Shown: positions 32,656 through 43,400, numbered from the stretch's first letter. The stretch: DNA of 64,000 nucleotides from Pelomonas nitida (GCF_043555975.1 NZ_JBIGIA010000002.1:124001-188000); one strand, 5' to 3'. The notes: generated by a model not told the origin, from the sequence alone. Numbers and translations are program-made.

Positions 32656-33048
32656 TCAGGGCATGTTGCGCATGGCTGCCGGGTCGGGCGTCGGCATCAT
32701 GTTGGCGTTCATGTGATACATGACCCACACCGAGCCGGCCAGCATGATGACCACGAGCGCGACCGTGAACAGCAGCGCGAGCAGCGACCAGCCGCCTTCG
32801 ACCTTGGCGTTCATGTGCAGGAAGTACACCATGTGCACCACCATCTGCACGGCCGCGAAGCCGAGGATGACGAGGCCGGTCATCTGCGGCGTGGGCAGCA
32901 CCTTGCCCATGACCAGCCAGAACGGGATGGCGGTCAGGATGACGGACAGGATGAAGCCGGTCGCGTAGCCCTTGTAGCTGACGTGGAAGTCTTCCTCGCC
33001 GTCGAGGTGGTCGTCGTGAGCGTGGTGTGCGTGAGAAGAGCCAGCCAT
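32656..33048 (-). CDS. cyoD: Cytochrome o ubiquinol oxidase subunit IV
   Basis: 130 residues with a His/Asp-rich N-terminus (MAGSSHAHHAHDDHLDGEEDFHVSYKGY) and three membrane helices, the middle of which reads LVILGFAAVQMVVHMVYFLHM, the recognisable CyoD core. It is a small structural subunit of the proton-pumping quinol oxidase. Its ATG overlaps the cyoC stop (TGATG). Confidence 0.92.
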   Translation of the reverse strand: MAGSSHAHHAHDDHLDGEEDFHVSYKGYATGFILSVILTAIPFWLVMGKVLPTPQMTGLVILGFAAVQMVVHMVYFLHMNAKVEGGWSLLALLFTVALVVIMLAGSVWVMYHMNANMMPTPDPAAMRNMP

Positions 33049-33671
33049 CACAGCACTCCCATGAGATAGACGAAGGTGAAGACGCCGATCCAGACGACGT
33101 CCAGGAAGTGCCAGAACATCGACAGGCACATCAGGCGGCGGCGGTTGGCCGGCGTCAGGCCCAGCTTGTTGACCTGGAACATCAGCGTGACGAGCCAGAT
33201 GCAGCCGAAGGTGACGTGCAGGCCGTGCGTACCCACCAGCGTGAAGAAGCTGGACAGGAAGGCGCTGCGGCCCGGGCCCGCGCCCTCATGGATGAGGTGG
33301 TGGAACTCGTACAGCTCGATGCCCAGGAAGCCGAGACCGAACAGCCCCGTGATGGCCAGCCAGGCGAGCAGCTGGTTCTTCTTGCGGGCCTGCATCGCGA
33401 TCATTGCGAAGCCATAGGTGATGGACGAGCACAGCAGCAGCGCGGTGTTGATGGCCACGAGCGGCAGGTCGAACAGGTCGGCGCCCGAGGGGCCGGCCGC
33501 GTAGGAGCGGCCCAGCACGGCGTAGACGGCGAACAGCACCGCGAAGATGAGGCAGTCGCTCATCAGGTAGAGCCAGAAGCCCAGCATGGTGCTGTTGGGC
33601 GGGTGGTGCTCACCGGCGCGGTCGTAATAGACCGGCGCGCCGTTCACGTGCGTAGCAACGGTTGCAGTCAT
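33048..33671 (-). CDS. cyoC: Cytochrome o ubiquinol oxidase subunit III
   Basis: 207 residues with five membrane helices, the CyoC length and topology. Characteristic stretches are STMLGFWLYLMSDCLIFAVLFAVYAVL, GLGFLGIELYEFHHLIHEG (conserved Glu in helix III) and VGTHGLHVTFGCIWLVTLM. It lies 15 bases after cyoB and overlaps cyoD by one base. Confidence 0.95.
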   Translation of the reverse strand: MTATVATHVNGAPVYYDRAGEHHPPNSTMLGFWLYLMSDCLIFAVLFAVYAVLGRSYAAGPSGADLFDLPLVAINTALLLCSSITYGFAMIAMQARKKNQLLAWLAITGLFGLGFLGIELYEFHHLIHEGAGPGRSAFLSSFFTLVGTHGLHVTFGCIWLVTLMFQVNKLGLTPANRRRLMCLSMFWHFLDVVWIGVFTFVYLMGVL

Positions 33672-33686
33672 GTCAGGGTCTCCCGA

Positions 33687-35711
33687 TCAGGCGCCGGCGG
33701 CCAGGGCGCGCGTGCGGGCGTCCTCGCTGCGGGTCACCGCGTCGGCCTGGATGTGGTAGTCGCGGTTGTAGTTGAAGGTATGGACGATGGACGCGATGAC
33801 GACCGCCAGCAGGCCCAGCGCCGCCAGGATGTACATGTGCCAGATCAGCGCGAAGCCCATCGCCGTGGCCAGCATGCCGATGACGAAGCCGGCGCCGGTG
33901 TTCTTGGGCATGTGGATGGCCACGAAGCCGGTCGTCGGACGCTCGATGCCGCGCTGCTTCATGTCGTGCCAGGCGTCCATTTCATGGGCGATGGGCGTGA
34001 ACGCGAAGTTGTAGTCAGGCGGCGGCGAAGCCGTCGACCATTCCAGCGTGCGGCCACCCCAGATGTCGCCCGTCGTGTCGGCCAGTTGCTTGCGGCGCAG
34101 CACGCTGACGGCGATCTGCACCAGGAACGCGCCGATGCCCAGCGCGATGATGCCGGCGCCGATGGCGGCCGTGACGAAGTACGGCTGCAGCGTCATGTCG
34201 TCGAAGTGGCTGACGCGACGCGTGATGCCCATCAGGCCCAGCACGTACAGCGGCGTGAAGGCCACCCAGAAGCCGATGAACCAGCACCAGAACGACACCT
34301 TGCCCCAGAAGGCATCGAGGCGGAAGCCGAAGGCCTTCGGGAACCAGTAGTTGATGCCGGCGAACACGCCGAACACCACGCCGCCGATGATGACGTTGTG
34401 GAAGTGCGCGATCAGGAACAGGCTGTTGTGCAGCACGAAGTCGGCCGCTGGCACGGCCAGCAGCACGCCGGTCATGCCGCCGACGACGAAGGTCACCATG
34501 AAGCCGACCGTCCACAGCATGGGCACTTCGAACTTGATGCGGCCACGGTACATCGTGAACAGCCAGTTGAAGATCTTCGCGCCCGTCGGGATCGAGATGA
34601 TCATCGTCGTGATGCCGAAGAAGCTGTTCACGCTGGCGCCGGAGCCCATCGTGAAGAAGTGGTGCAGCCAGACGAGGTAGGACAGGATCGTGATGACGAC
34701 CGTGGCGTAGACCATGGACGCATAGCCAAACAGCTTCTTGCGGCTGAACGTGGACACGACTTCCGAGAAGATGCCGAAGATCGGCAGCACCAGGATGTAG
34801 ACCTCAGGGTGGCCCCAGATCCAGATCAGGTTCACGTACAGCATGGCGTTGCCGCCGAGGTCGTTCGTGAAGAAGTTGGTGCCGAGGTAGCGGTCGGCGG
34901 TCAGCAGCGCCAGCGTGGCGGCCAGCACCGGGAAGGTGGCGACGATCAGCACGTTGGTGCACAGCGACGTCCACGTGAAGACGGGCATCTTCATCAACGT
35001 CATGCCGGGCGCGCGCATCTTGATGATGGTCGCGATCAGGTTGATGCCTGACAACGTCGTCCCGACACCGGCGATCTGCAATGACCACAAGTAGTAGTCG
35101 ACGCCCACGTCGGGGCTGGCCATCAGGCCGGACAGCGGCGGATAGGCCAGCCAGCCGGTCTTGGCGAATTCGCCGATGAACAGCGACAGCATCACGAGCA
35201 CCGCGCCGCCGGCCGTCATCCAGAAGCTGAAGTTGTTCAGGAACGGGAAGGCGACGTCACGGGCACCGATCTGCAGCGGCACGACGTAGTTCATGAAGCC
35301 CGTCACGAATGGCATCGCGACGAAGAAGATCATGATGACGCCGTGGGCCGTGAAGACCTGGTCGTAGTGGTGCGGCGGCAGGAAGCCGGCGCTGTCACCG
35401 AAGGCCATCGCCTGGTGCGCACGCATCATCAGCGCGTCGGCAAAGCCGCGCAGCAGCATCACCACGCCGAGCAGCATGTACATGATGCCGATCTTCTTGT
35501 GGTCGATGCTGGTGAGCCAGTCACGCCACAGGTAGCCCCAGAGGCGGAACTTGGTGATCAGCGCCAGCACCAGCGCGCCACCCAGCGCGACGGCGATGAA
35601 CGTGGCGACGAGGATGGGCTCGTGCAGGGGCAGCGCATCCCAGCCGAGGCGGCCGAGGATGGGGTGGAGCTGATCGGCAGCCTGGTGCTGCGCAACGATG
35701 GGATTGGACAT
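33687..35711 (-). CDS. cyoB: Cytochrome o ubiquinol oxidase subunit I
   Basis: 674 residues, the catalytic subunit that reduces oxygen and pumps protons. All metal ligands are in place: the low-spin heme His in FTAHGVIMIFF, CuB His in WIWGHPEVYILVLP with the cross-linked Tyr, the His pair in LVWLHHFFTMG, and the two His in IAHFHNVIIGG. Length and motifs match CyoB from E. coli (663). It starts nine bases after cyoA. Confidence 0.97.
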   Translation of the reverse strand: MSNPIVAQHQAADQLHPILGRLGWDALPLHEPILVATFIAVALGGALVLALITKFRLWGYLWRDWLTSIDHKKIGIMYMLLGVVMLLRGFADALMMRAHQAMAFGDSAGFLPPHHYDQVFTAHGVIMIFFVAMPFVTGFMNYVVPLQIGARDVAFPFLNNFSFWMTAGGAVLVMLSLFIGEFAKTGWLAYPPLSGLMASPDVGVDYYLWSLQIAGVGTTLSGINLIATIIKMRAPGMTLMKMPVFTWTSLCTNVLIVATFPVLAATLALLTADRYLGTNFFTNDLGGNAMLYVNLIWIWGHPEVYILVLPIFGIFSEVVSTFSRKKLFGYASMVYATVVITILSYLVWLHHFFTMGSGASVNSFFGITTMIISIPTGAKIFNWLFTMYRGRIKFEVPMLWTVGFMVTFVVGGMTGVLLAVPAADFVLHNSLFLIAHFHNVIIGGVVFGVFAGINYWFPKAFGFRLDAFWGKVSFWCWFIGFWVAFTPLYVLGLMGITRRVSHFDDMTLQPYFVTAAIGAGIIALGIGAFLVQIAVSVLRRKQLADTTGDIWGGRTLEWSTASPPPDYNFAFTPIAHEMDAWHDMKQRGIERPTTGFVAIHMPKNTGAGFVIGMLATAMGFALIWHMYILAALGLLAVVIASIVHTFNYNRDYHIQADAVTRSEDARTRALAAGA

Positions 35712-35720
35712 GGGTCGGAC

Positions 35721-36797
35721 TCAGTTCTTCTGCGCAGCGGTCTCGGCGGAGGTGCCGGCCTGCGCCAGGCCCAGCGGATTGGTCGGCGTGCAAAGCGCTG
35801 CCACGACGGTGCGCTCGCGAGCGGCGCCGTCGGCGTCACGCCAGGCGCTGCGCATCGTGCCCGCCACGCCACCCTTGCCGGCGCCGCCAGCGGCGTCGAT
35901 GGCCATCATCTGGCTGGAGCACATCTTCTTGCCGTCGACGCAGCGGTCGACGATGGCGCCCCACAGACCCGGCTCCACACTGGCGAAGCGCTGGATGGGG
36001 TCCTTGGTGCTGGGCTGCTCGAGCTTGAGGTAGTCGGCACGCGTCAGCGTGTTGCCGCCAGCCTTGTTGCTTTCCACCCATTGCGCGAACTGCTCGTCGC
36101 TCAGGCCGTGGAACTTGAAGCGCATGTCGGAGAAGCCGGCGCCGCTGTACTGCGCGGACATGCCGTCGTAGATGCCCGCCTTGTTGATGACCGCGTGCAG
36201 TTGCGTCTGCATGCCGGGCATCGCGTAGATCATGCCAGCCAAGGCCGGCACGTAGAACGTGTTCATGACCGACGTCGACGTGAAGTGGAAGTGGATCGGA
36301 CGATCCACCGGCGCCGCCAGTTCGTTGACCAGTGCCACGCCCTGCTCGGGATAGATGAACAGCCACTTCCAGTCCATCGCGACCGCGTAGACCTGCAGCG
36401 GCTTCACGTCGGCGGCGAGCGGCTTGTCTTCGGAGATGCGATCCAGCGGGCGGAACGGGTCCAGCTTGTGCGTGCTGATCCAGGTGATCGCGCCCAGCGC
36501 GATGATGATCAGCAGCGGTGCGCCCCAGATGACCAGCTCCAAGCGCGTGGAGTGATCCCAGTCGGGCGCGTAAGTGGCTTCCGTGTTGGACTGCCGGTAT
36601 CGGTACGCGAAGAACAGCGTCAGCGCGATCACCGGAACGATGATCAGCAACATCAGCAACGTCGACGTGACGATGAGGTTGGCCTGCTGCTGGGCGATGT
36701 CGCCATGCGGCTTCATCACGATCCCGTTGCAGCCACACAAAGCGACGCTGGCTGACACAGCCAGGACGCGAGAGAGGAGAGACTTGTTGAGGTACAT
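35721..36797 (-). CDS. cyoA: Cytochrome o ubiquinol oxidase subunit II (lipoprotein)
   Basis: 358 residues. The N-terminus ends in a lipobox (VALCGC, lipidated Cys near residue 23); two membrane helices follow (LLMLLIIVPVIALTLFFAYRYR and LVIWGAPLLIIIALGAITWIS), then the cupredoxin domain. VMNTFYVPALAGMIYAMPGMQTQLHAVI lacks the CuA Cys-x3-Cys site, which fits a quinol rather than cytochrome c oxidase. The C-terminus carries an extra region with VDRCVDGKKMCSSQMM, a four-Cys-like extension seen in some betaproteobacterial CyoA. It heads the operon; its promoter lies in the 114 bases shared with the divergent MFS gene. Confidence 0.93.
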   Translation of the reverse strand: MYLNKSLLSRVLAVSASVALCGCNGIVMKPHGDIAQQQANLIVTSTLLMLLIIVPVIALTLFFAYRYRQSNTEATYAPDWDHSTRLELVIWGAPLLIIIALGAITWISTHKLDPFRPLDRISEDKPLAADVKPLQVYAVAMDWKWLFIYPEQGVALVNELAAPVDRPIHFHFTSTSVMNTFYVPALAGMIYAMPGMQTQLHAVINKAGIYDGMSAQYSGAGFSDMRFKFHGLSDEQFAQWVESNKAGGNTLTRADYLKLEQPSTKDPIQRFASVEPGLWGAIVDRCVDGKKMCSSQMMAIDAAGGAGKGGVAGTMRSAWRDADGAARERTVVAALCTPTNPLGLAQAGTSAETAAQKN

Positions 36798-36848
36798 CCG
36801 GTCTAACGCGCGAGGGTTAACGATCTTGCACGTGGGGCTGGAATGTAA

Positions 36849-36868
36849 GTTGATTGAGCCAAATCAAC
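36849..36868. promoter_or_regulatory. Inverted repeat in the cyoA/MFS divergent promoter region
   Basis: GTTGATT-N6-AATCAAC is a perfect 7-base inverted repeat, 51 bases from the cyoA start and 43 bases from the MFS start. The TTGAT and ATCAA half-sites resemble FNR/Anr sites, but the gap between TTGAT and ATCAA is 8 instead of the canonical 4. It is a candidate operator for a dimeric regulator. Confidence 0.45.
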
Positions 36869-36911
36869 GAGTGGACATTTTGTCCCAGGCAACGACGGAG
36901 ACAAGACCATC

Positions 36912-38243
36912 ATGACCTCCAGCAGTACGCTCAAGACACCTCAGTCCGGCCCTCTGAACAGCCAAACCGACGAGGAACTGGCTCCCGGCGACATCGCCGT
37001 GGGCGTGATCATCGGCCGTGCGTCGGAATATTTCGACTTTTTTGTTTTCGGCATCGCGTCGGTGCTCGTCTTCCCGCACGTGTTCTTCCCGTTCGCGGAA
37101 GACCGCTTGACCGGCACGATCTATGCTTTCCTCGTGTTTGCGCTGGCCTTCGTCGTGCGCCCGGTCGGCACGCTGATCGGCATGGAGATCCAGCGCCGCT
37201 TCGGTCGCTCGGCCAAGCTGACGAGTGCGTTGTTCCTGCTGGGTTGCTCCACCGTTGGCATGGGCTTGCTGCCCACCTACGGGGAAGCCGGCCAGACGGC
37301 CATCGTGCTGCTCGCGCTGTGCCGCATCGGCCAGGGCCTGGCGCTCGGTGGCTCCTGGGACGGCCTGCCCTCGCTGCTGGCCTTGAACGCCCCGCCTGAC
37401 CGGCGCGGCTGGTACGCCATGCTGGGCCAACTGGGCGCGCCCCTTGGGTTTTTCGTCGCGTCCAGCGTGTTCCTGTACGTGATGGGCAGCCTGGACCCGC
37501 GTGACTTCCTGACCTGGGGCTGGCGCTTCCCGTTCTTCACCGCCTTCGCGATCAACGTGGTGGCGCTGTTCGCCCGGCTGCGCCTGGTCGTCACGCACGA
37601 ATACGAGAAGCGCATGGAAGAGCACGAGCTCGATCCCGCCCACCTCGGTGAGCTGCTGCCTGCGCAAGGCCACCACATCGTCATCGGCGCCTTCGCGGCG
37701 CTGGCCAGCTACGCCCTCTTCCACCTCGTGAGCGTCTTTCCGCTGTCGTGGATTGCGCTGTTCTCCGCGCAGAGCGTTGGTGATTTCATGAAGATGGAGT
37801 TGCTGGGCGCCGCCTTCGCCGCCGCGGCGATGCCAATGTCCGGCCTGATCGCCGACAAGATCGGCCGTCGCAGCTTCCTGGGCACGCTGGCCATCGCGAT
37901 CGGCGTGTTCGCCCTGTTCGCCCCGTTGATGCTGGGCGGCGGCAAGCCCGGGCAGGCGGCCTTCATCCTGATCGGCTTCGTGCTGCTGGGCCTGTCCTAC
38001 GGCCAGTCGGCCGGCTCGGTCACGTCCAACTTCCTACCGCACTTCCGCTACACCGGTGCGGCGCTTACGGCGGACATGGCCTGGCTGCTCGGCGCGGCGT
38101 TCGCGCCGGTGGTGGCGCTGTACCTGTCGTCCCGCTTCGGGCTGGTGTCGCTCAGCGTCTACCTGCTGTCGGGCGTGGTGTGCACGCTGGTTGCGCTGCG
38201 CGTGAACAAGCGGCTGCGCACCGCCGCCGTCGTGCAAGACTGA
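36912..38243 (+). CDS. MFS transporter, metabolite:H+ symporter (MHS) type
   Basis: 443 residues with twelve predicted membrane helices. The start GVIIGRASEYFDFFVFGIASVLVFPHVFFP is the MHS family opening (E/D-x-x-D-F/Y), and RPVGTLIGMEIQRRFGRSAKL carries the loop 2-3 GxxxxRxGR signature. Members of this group move shikimate, ketoglutarate, proline or similar metabolites with protons. The substrate cannot be read from sequence. The loop between helices 6 and 7 is longer than average. It is divergent from cyoA. Confidence 0.85.
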   Translation: MTSSSTLKTPQSGPLNSQTDEELAPGDIAVGVIIGRASEYFDFFVFGIASVLVFPHVFFPFAEDRLTGTIYAFLVFALAFVVRPVGTLIGMEIQRRFGRSAKLTSALFLLGCSTVGMGLLPTYGEAGQTAIVLLALCRIGQGLALGGSWDGLPSLLALNAPPDRRGWYAMLGQLGAPLGFFVASSVFLYVMGSLDPRDFLTWGWRFPFFTAFAINVVALFARLRLVVTHEYEKRMEEHELDPAHLGELLPAQGHHIVIGAFAALASYALFHLVSVFPLSWIALFSAQSVGDFMKMELLGAAFAAAAMPMSGLIADKIGRRSFLGTLAIAIGVFALFAPLMLGGGKPGQAAFILIGFVLLGLSYGQSAGSVTSNFLPHFRYTGAALTADMAWLLGAAFAPVVALYLSSRFGLVSLSVYLLSGVVCTLVALRVNKRLRTAAVVQD

Positions 38244-38456
38244 TCGCCTAGCCGAATTCGATCGGAGGCCGCAAGGCCCGCAGCCTTGGTTGTGGGCGGC
38301 AACGCAACGGCTCGGACACACCGGCGCCGTTCGGGCCGCGGCCCTCTGTCCCGCTCGACAACGCCAGGTTTAGGATGGCTTCGCGGCACGACGAGACCGG
38401 TCAGGGCCTCTCGCCCCCAAGCCGGCCGTCCCACGATGCCGCCATTGGAAGGGGGC

Positions 38457-40442
38457 ATGGTCATGAAGTCTTCAGCACCCACATTGCTGCTGGTGGACGA
38501 CGACGCGACGTCGCTGCGCGTGCTCAGTCGCATGCTGTCGGCCTACCCGGATCAACGGCTGGCGACATCGGGCGAGCAGGCCCTGCAACTGGCCCGAAGC
38601 TGCCACCCCGACCTGATGCTCATCGACATGCAGATGCCAGGCATGTCGGGCGTGCAGTTGTGCGCCCAGTTGAAGGGCGACCCGCAGCTGGCCCGGGTGC
38701 CGGTGCTGTTCGTGACCAGTGACGACACCGAAGAGACCCGGCTTGAGGCCTTGCAGCTCGGCGCGGCGGGCTACCTGACCAAGCCCGTGCAGGCCGAGCA
38801 GCTGCAAGCCCGCGTGGCGGCGATGCTGCGCGATTCAGCGTTGCTGGAGCAGGCCAAGACCGCCGTGGCTGCCAGCGGTGAAGACGCCCTGCCGCCGCAC
38901 AGCGGCCCCTCGCGCCTGCTCGTCGTCGACGATGACGTCGGCGCGCTGGAGCTGCTGCGCCACACGCTGCGTGGCATCGGCGAGGTGCGTGCGGTGCAGA
39001 ACGGCGAGACGGCGCTGAGCATCCTCGACGCCTGGCAGCCCGATCTGGTGCTGGTGGACGCGCGCATGCAGGGCATGGACGGCTTCGAGCTGTGCCGGCG
39101 TGTGCGGGCCGACCACCGGCTTCGCCACGTGCCCGTCATCTTCGTCACGCGGCTCGCGGACGTGCATTACGAGGCGCAGGCCCTGGAGGTCGGCGCGGCA
39201 GAGTTCATCACCAAGCCTTACTCGCCCGCCATCCTCAAGGCGCGCGTGCGCAACCTGCTGGAGCTCAAGCACCGCACGGACCTGGAGCTGGCCGCCGCAG
39301 CGTCCCAGGGGCAGCGGCTGACGGCGGACCGTCTGCGGGCCGTCATCGACGGCGCCTCCGACGCGATCATCACGGTGAATGCATCAGGCCATGTCGCGCT
39401 GATGAATGCCGCAGCCGGCCGACTGCTCGGCATCGACCACCGCACGGCGCCCGGCCTGGCCGCCGCCGAGCTGCTGGGCAATAGGCTGCCCGACGTGGAC
39501 CTGGCGGCACCCAGCATGGCACGCCGGGCCGAGCTGGTGCGCCCCGGCCAGGACCCGCTGCCGACCGAGGTATCGGTCTCGATGGTGGGCGACGACGCCT
39601 TGCGCCTGACAACCTTGATGATCCGCGACCTGAGCGACCGCGAGCGGCTGGCCGCGGAGTCGCAGGCCCGCGCCGCTGCGGAAGCGGCGAACCGCACCAA
39701 GGCCTTGATGATGTCCTACGTGGCGCACGAGATCGGCAATCCGCTGAACTGCATCCTCGGCTTTGCGCAGTTGCTGGCCCATGACACGGTCAACCTGCTG
39801 ACGCCCGTGCAGGCGCACCGCTTGAAGATGATCGAGGCCGGCTGCATGCAGCTGAGTTCGCTGATGCAGGACCTGCGCGATCTCGGTCACTTCGAGCTGG
39901 GCAGGCTCTCGGTGAACAGCGAGCCCACGGATGCCGTCGCAACGACGCTCTCGGCACTGCAGACCACGTCGGCACTGGCCCAGCAGGCCGAGGTCGTGCT
40001 GGGCCACACCGTGGAGGATGGCGCCCACACGCTGACGCTGGCCGACGAGAACCGGCTGCGGCAGTGCCTCATCAACCTCATCAGCAACGCGGTCAAGTAC
40101 AACAAGCCCGACGGCCATGTGGATATCGCGCTGCGCAACCGCGGCGGCATGCTGGAAATCGCCGTGGCCGACACCGGCATGGGCATGAACGAGGAGCAGA
40201 TTGCGCAGCTGTACGAGCCCTTCAACCGGCTCGGCCGCCAGGGCTCGGGCATCGTCGGCTCGGGCCTGGGGCTGTATGTCACGCGGCAGCTGATCGAGGC
40301 GATGGGGGGCCAGTTGGCCGTCACGAGCGAGGTGGGCGTGGGCAGCTGCTTCACGGTTCAGCTGCGCCTTGCCGCAGATGCGGCCGCCCCGGCGGGTGAC
40401 CTGCTCGACGTCGATGTTGCCGCCCAAGGTCGCGCCGCGTGA
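38457..40442 (+). CDS. Hybrid sensor: two receiver domains, PAS, histidine kinase
   Basis: About 661 residues with unusual order: receiver 1 (phosphoacceptor near Asp57 in LMLIDMQMPGMSG), receiver 2 (near Asp201 in LVLVDARMQGMDG), a PAS domain (VIDGASDAIITVNASGHVALMNAAAGRLLG), HisKA with YVAHEIGNPLN (His near 424) and a HATPase domain (LINLISNAVKYNK, VADTGMGM, SGLGLYVTRQ). No membrane helix, so it is cytoplasmic. The N-terminal receivers suggest it is itself phosphorylated, perhaps by the neighbouring kinase 33 bases downstream. The start at 38457 has AAGGGGG upstream; ATG 38463 is an alternative. The target regulator is unknown. Confidence 0.88.
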   Translation: MVMKSSAPTLLLVDDDATSLRVLSRMLSAYPDQRLATSGEQALQLARSCHPDLMLIDMQMPGMSGVQLCAQLKGDPQLARVPVLFVTSDDTEETRLEALQLGAAGYLTKPVQAEQLQARVAAMLRDSALLEQAKTAVAASGEDALPPHSGPSRLLVVDDDVGALELLRHTLRGIGEVRAVQNGETALSILDAWQPDLVLVDARMQGMDGFELCRRVRADHRLRHVPVIFVTRLADVHYEAQALEVGAAEFITKPYSPAILKARVRNLLELKHRTDLELAAAASQGQRLTADRLRAVIDGASDAIITVNASGHVALMNAAAGRLLGIDHRTAPGLAAAELLGNRLPDVDLAAPSMARRAELVRPGQDPLPTEVSVSMVGDDALRLTTLMIRDLSDRERLAAESQARAAAEAANRTKALMMSYVAHEIGNPLNCILGFAQLLAHDTVNLLTPVQAHRLKMIEAGCMQLSSLMQDLRDLGHFELGRLSVNSEPTDAVATTLSALQTTSALAQQAEVVLGHTVEDGAHTLTLADENRLRQCLINLISNAVKYNKPDGHVDIALRNRGGMLEIAVADTGMGMNEEQIAQLYEPFNRLGRQGSGIVGSGLGLYVTRQLIEAMGGQLAVTSEVGVGSCFTVQLRLAADAAAPAGDLLDVDVAAQGRAA

Positions 40443-40475
40443 TCGCCGGGTCGCGTCAAGGCTAGCGGAGCGACC

Positions 40476-43400
40476 GTGCCTCGGAGACAGCGAGCCTGGC
40501 GGGTCGGCGGCGGGACCTACGCGGCGGCGGCACTGCTGTTGGGGGCGCTGCTCACCTGGGTGGCCGCGACACTGCAGACGCAGGCGAATGCACGTGAGCG
40601 GGACCGACAGCTGGACGCCTTGTCGCACGAGGCCGTGGCCCAGGTCAGCGCCCGCATGCGCCGATACGAATACGGTTTGCGCGGCGCGCGTGGCGCCATC
40701 ATCGCGGCCGGCGCCGACCGCATCACGCGCGAGGACTTCTGGCACTACTCGCAGACGCGACAGATCGAATCGGAATTCCCCGGCGCGCGTGGTTTCGGCT
40801 TCATCCGGCGGGTGACCGAGGCGCAGGAGCCCGCCTTCGTCGCCGCGGCACGCCGCGACGGCGCGCCCGACTTCCGAATCCGCCAGTTTTCTGCCCATGC
40901 GGGTGATCGCTACGTCATCCAGTACATCGAGCCGCAAGCGCTCAATGAACAAGCCGTCGGGCTGGACATCGCATCGGAAGCCGCACGCCGCGAGGCCGCC
41001 GACCGCGCCGTGCGCGACGGGCGCGCCGTGCTGACGCGGCCGATCACGCTCGCGCAGGTCACCGGCAAGGTCAGCCAGTCCTTCCTGCTGCTGCTGCCCA
41101 TCTATCGGACGGTCGCCATGCCCTCGACGGCCGCTGCGCGCGAGGCGGAATCGCTGGGCTGGTCCTACGCGCCGCTCACGACGAGCGAGGTGCTCGCGGA
41201 TCTCGACCTGCAGCGCCAGCGCTACGACCTGACGCTCACCGACGTGACCGATGGCATCACCGACGCCGCGCCGTTCTACACCACGGCGGGGCCGGCCGGC
41301 GCCAAGCCTGCCGCCGAATGGGCCCGGCAGGCGCCGGTCGATGTGTTCGGGCGCACCTGGCTCGCACAAGTGCAGGCGCGCCCGTCGTTCATCCAGGCGC
41401 TGCAGTTGCGCCCGCCCGCCGAGCTGATGCTGGAAGGTGGCGCAGCGACGGCGCTCTTCACGATGCTGGCCTGGTTCTACGGTCAGGCGCGCGCCAAGCG
41501 CCGCGCCGAGCTGTTCGAACATGAGCGGCGTGCCGCGATGGTGGAGACGGCCGCCGACGCTTTCATCGCGGTCTCGCTGGATGGTCGCATCACGTCGTGG
41601 AATGCCGCAGCCGAGCAGATGTTCGGCTATCGACGCGACGAAGCGCTGGGCCAGACGCTGCAGCAGCTGCTGATGGCCCCCAACGACCCGGACGACACGG
41701 AGCAGACGCTGGAGCAGATCCGCCAGGGCGCGCCCGTGCTGACCTACGACACCACCCGTCGCACGCGCGACGGCCACGCGCTGGACGTGGCCATTTCCGT
41801 CGCGCCGATGCGCGACGAGAACGGCAGCGTGGTCGGCATGGTCAAGACCATGCGCGACATCAGTGCGGCCAAGCAGGCCGAGCGCGGCCTGCAGCGGCTC
41901 ACGGCAGAGCTCGAAGCCAAGGTCATCGAGCGCACCGCCGGCCTCGAGGCCGCACGAAGAGACCTGCGCAACATCCTCGACGCGCTGCCGTCCGTGGTGG
42001 GCTACTGGGACCAGAACCTCCACAACCGCTTCGCCAACCACGCCTACGAGACGTGGTTCGGCCAACGCGCCCGGCGGCTGGCGGACAAGACGCTGGGGGA
42101 TCTGCTTGGCCCGGCGCTGTATGCCCAGTGCCGCCCCCACATCGACGCCGCGCTGCGCGGCGAGCCCCAGTCCTTCGAGCTGAGCCTGCCGCGGCCGGAC
42201 GGCCTGGGCCCGCGACAGGCGCTCGCGCACTACCTGCCGGACATCGTCGATGGCCGCGTGCACGGCTTCTACGAGCTGATGCACGACGTGACCGAGCTGA
42301 AGGAGAGCCAGCAGCAGGCGGCCGCTGCGCTGCGCGACAACGCCTTCCTGCTCGACACCATCCGTCATCACGCCATCATGTCGGTGACCGACCGCGACGG
42401 CGTCATCACCGACGCCAACGACGCCTTCTGCGCGATGGCCGGCTACGCCCGCGAGGAACTCATCGGCCAGACACACCGCCTCGTCAACTCGGGCACGCAA
42501 GGCAGCGAGTTCTGGCCCGACGTGTGGCGCACCATTTCCGCGGGCGTCGCATGGCGTGGCGAGGTCTGCAACCGCGCCAGGGATGGCTCGCTGCATTGGC
42601 TGGACAGCGTGATCGCGCCGTTCGTCGGCTCCGATGGGCAGGTCGACCGGTACATCTCGATCCGCTTCGACATCACCGCCCGCAAGCAGGCGGTGGCGGA
42701 ACTGCAGGCCACGCACGAGCGCCTGTCGCTGGCCACCGACGCCGCCCACATGGGCGTGTGGGAGCTGGCGCCGGACAGCGGCGCGCTCACCTGGGACGCC
42801 CACATGCACCAGCTCTACGGCCAAGACCCGGCCACCGCCGCGCCCAGCCTCGACGACTGGCTGGCGCGTGTCCACCCGGCGGATGTTCAGCAACTGCGCG
42901 AGCTGCTGGCGCACTGCGCGGCCAATGGCGACAGCGTCGAGGCGGACTTCCGCATCATCCGCGCCGACGGCACCACCCGCCACATCCGGGCCGCCGCCAA
43001 GGCCGATCGCCACGCCTCGGGCGCGGCACTGCGCGTCATCGGCGTGAACTGGGACGTCACCGAGCGCAAGCGCGCGGAGATGGTGCTGGCCGAGACCACA
43101 TCGCTGCTGCGCACGGTGCTGGCCTCGGCGACCGACATCTCCATCATCGCCACCGACCCCGGCTTCACGATCCGCGTGTTCAACCAAGGGGCCGAGAACC
43201 TGCTCGGCTACCGCAGCGCCGACGTCGTGGGCCAGGCCTCGCCGGCCTTGATCCACCTGCCCGACGAGATCCGCGAGCGTGCCCGCGAGCTGAGCGCCAC
43301 GCTGGGGCGCGTCGTGCGCGGTGGCGACTACTTCCGCGAGCCCGCCACGCACGGCCAGCCGCATGAATGGCATTACCGCCGCAAGGATGGCAGCACCGTC

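Noticed and set aside
36849..36868. FNR box upstream of cyoA
   Set aside because: The half-sites fit but their spacing is 8 bases instead of 4, so I list it only as an unassigned inverted repeat.
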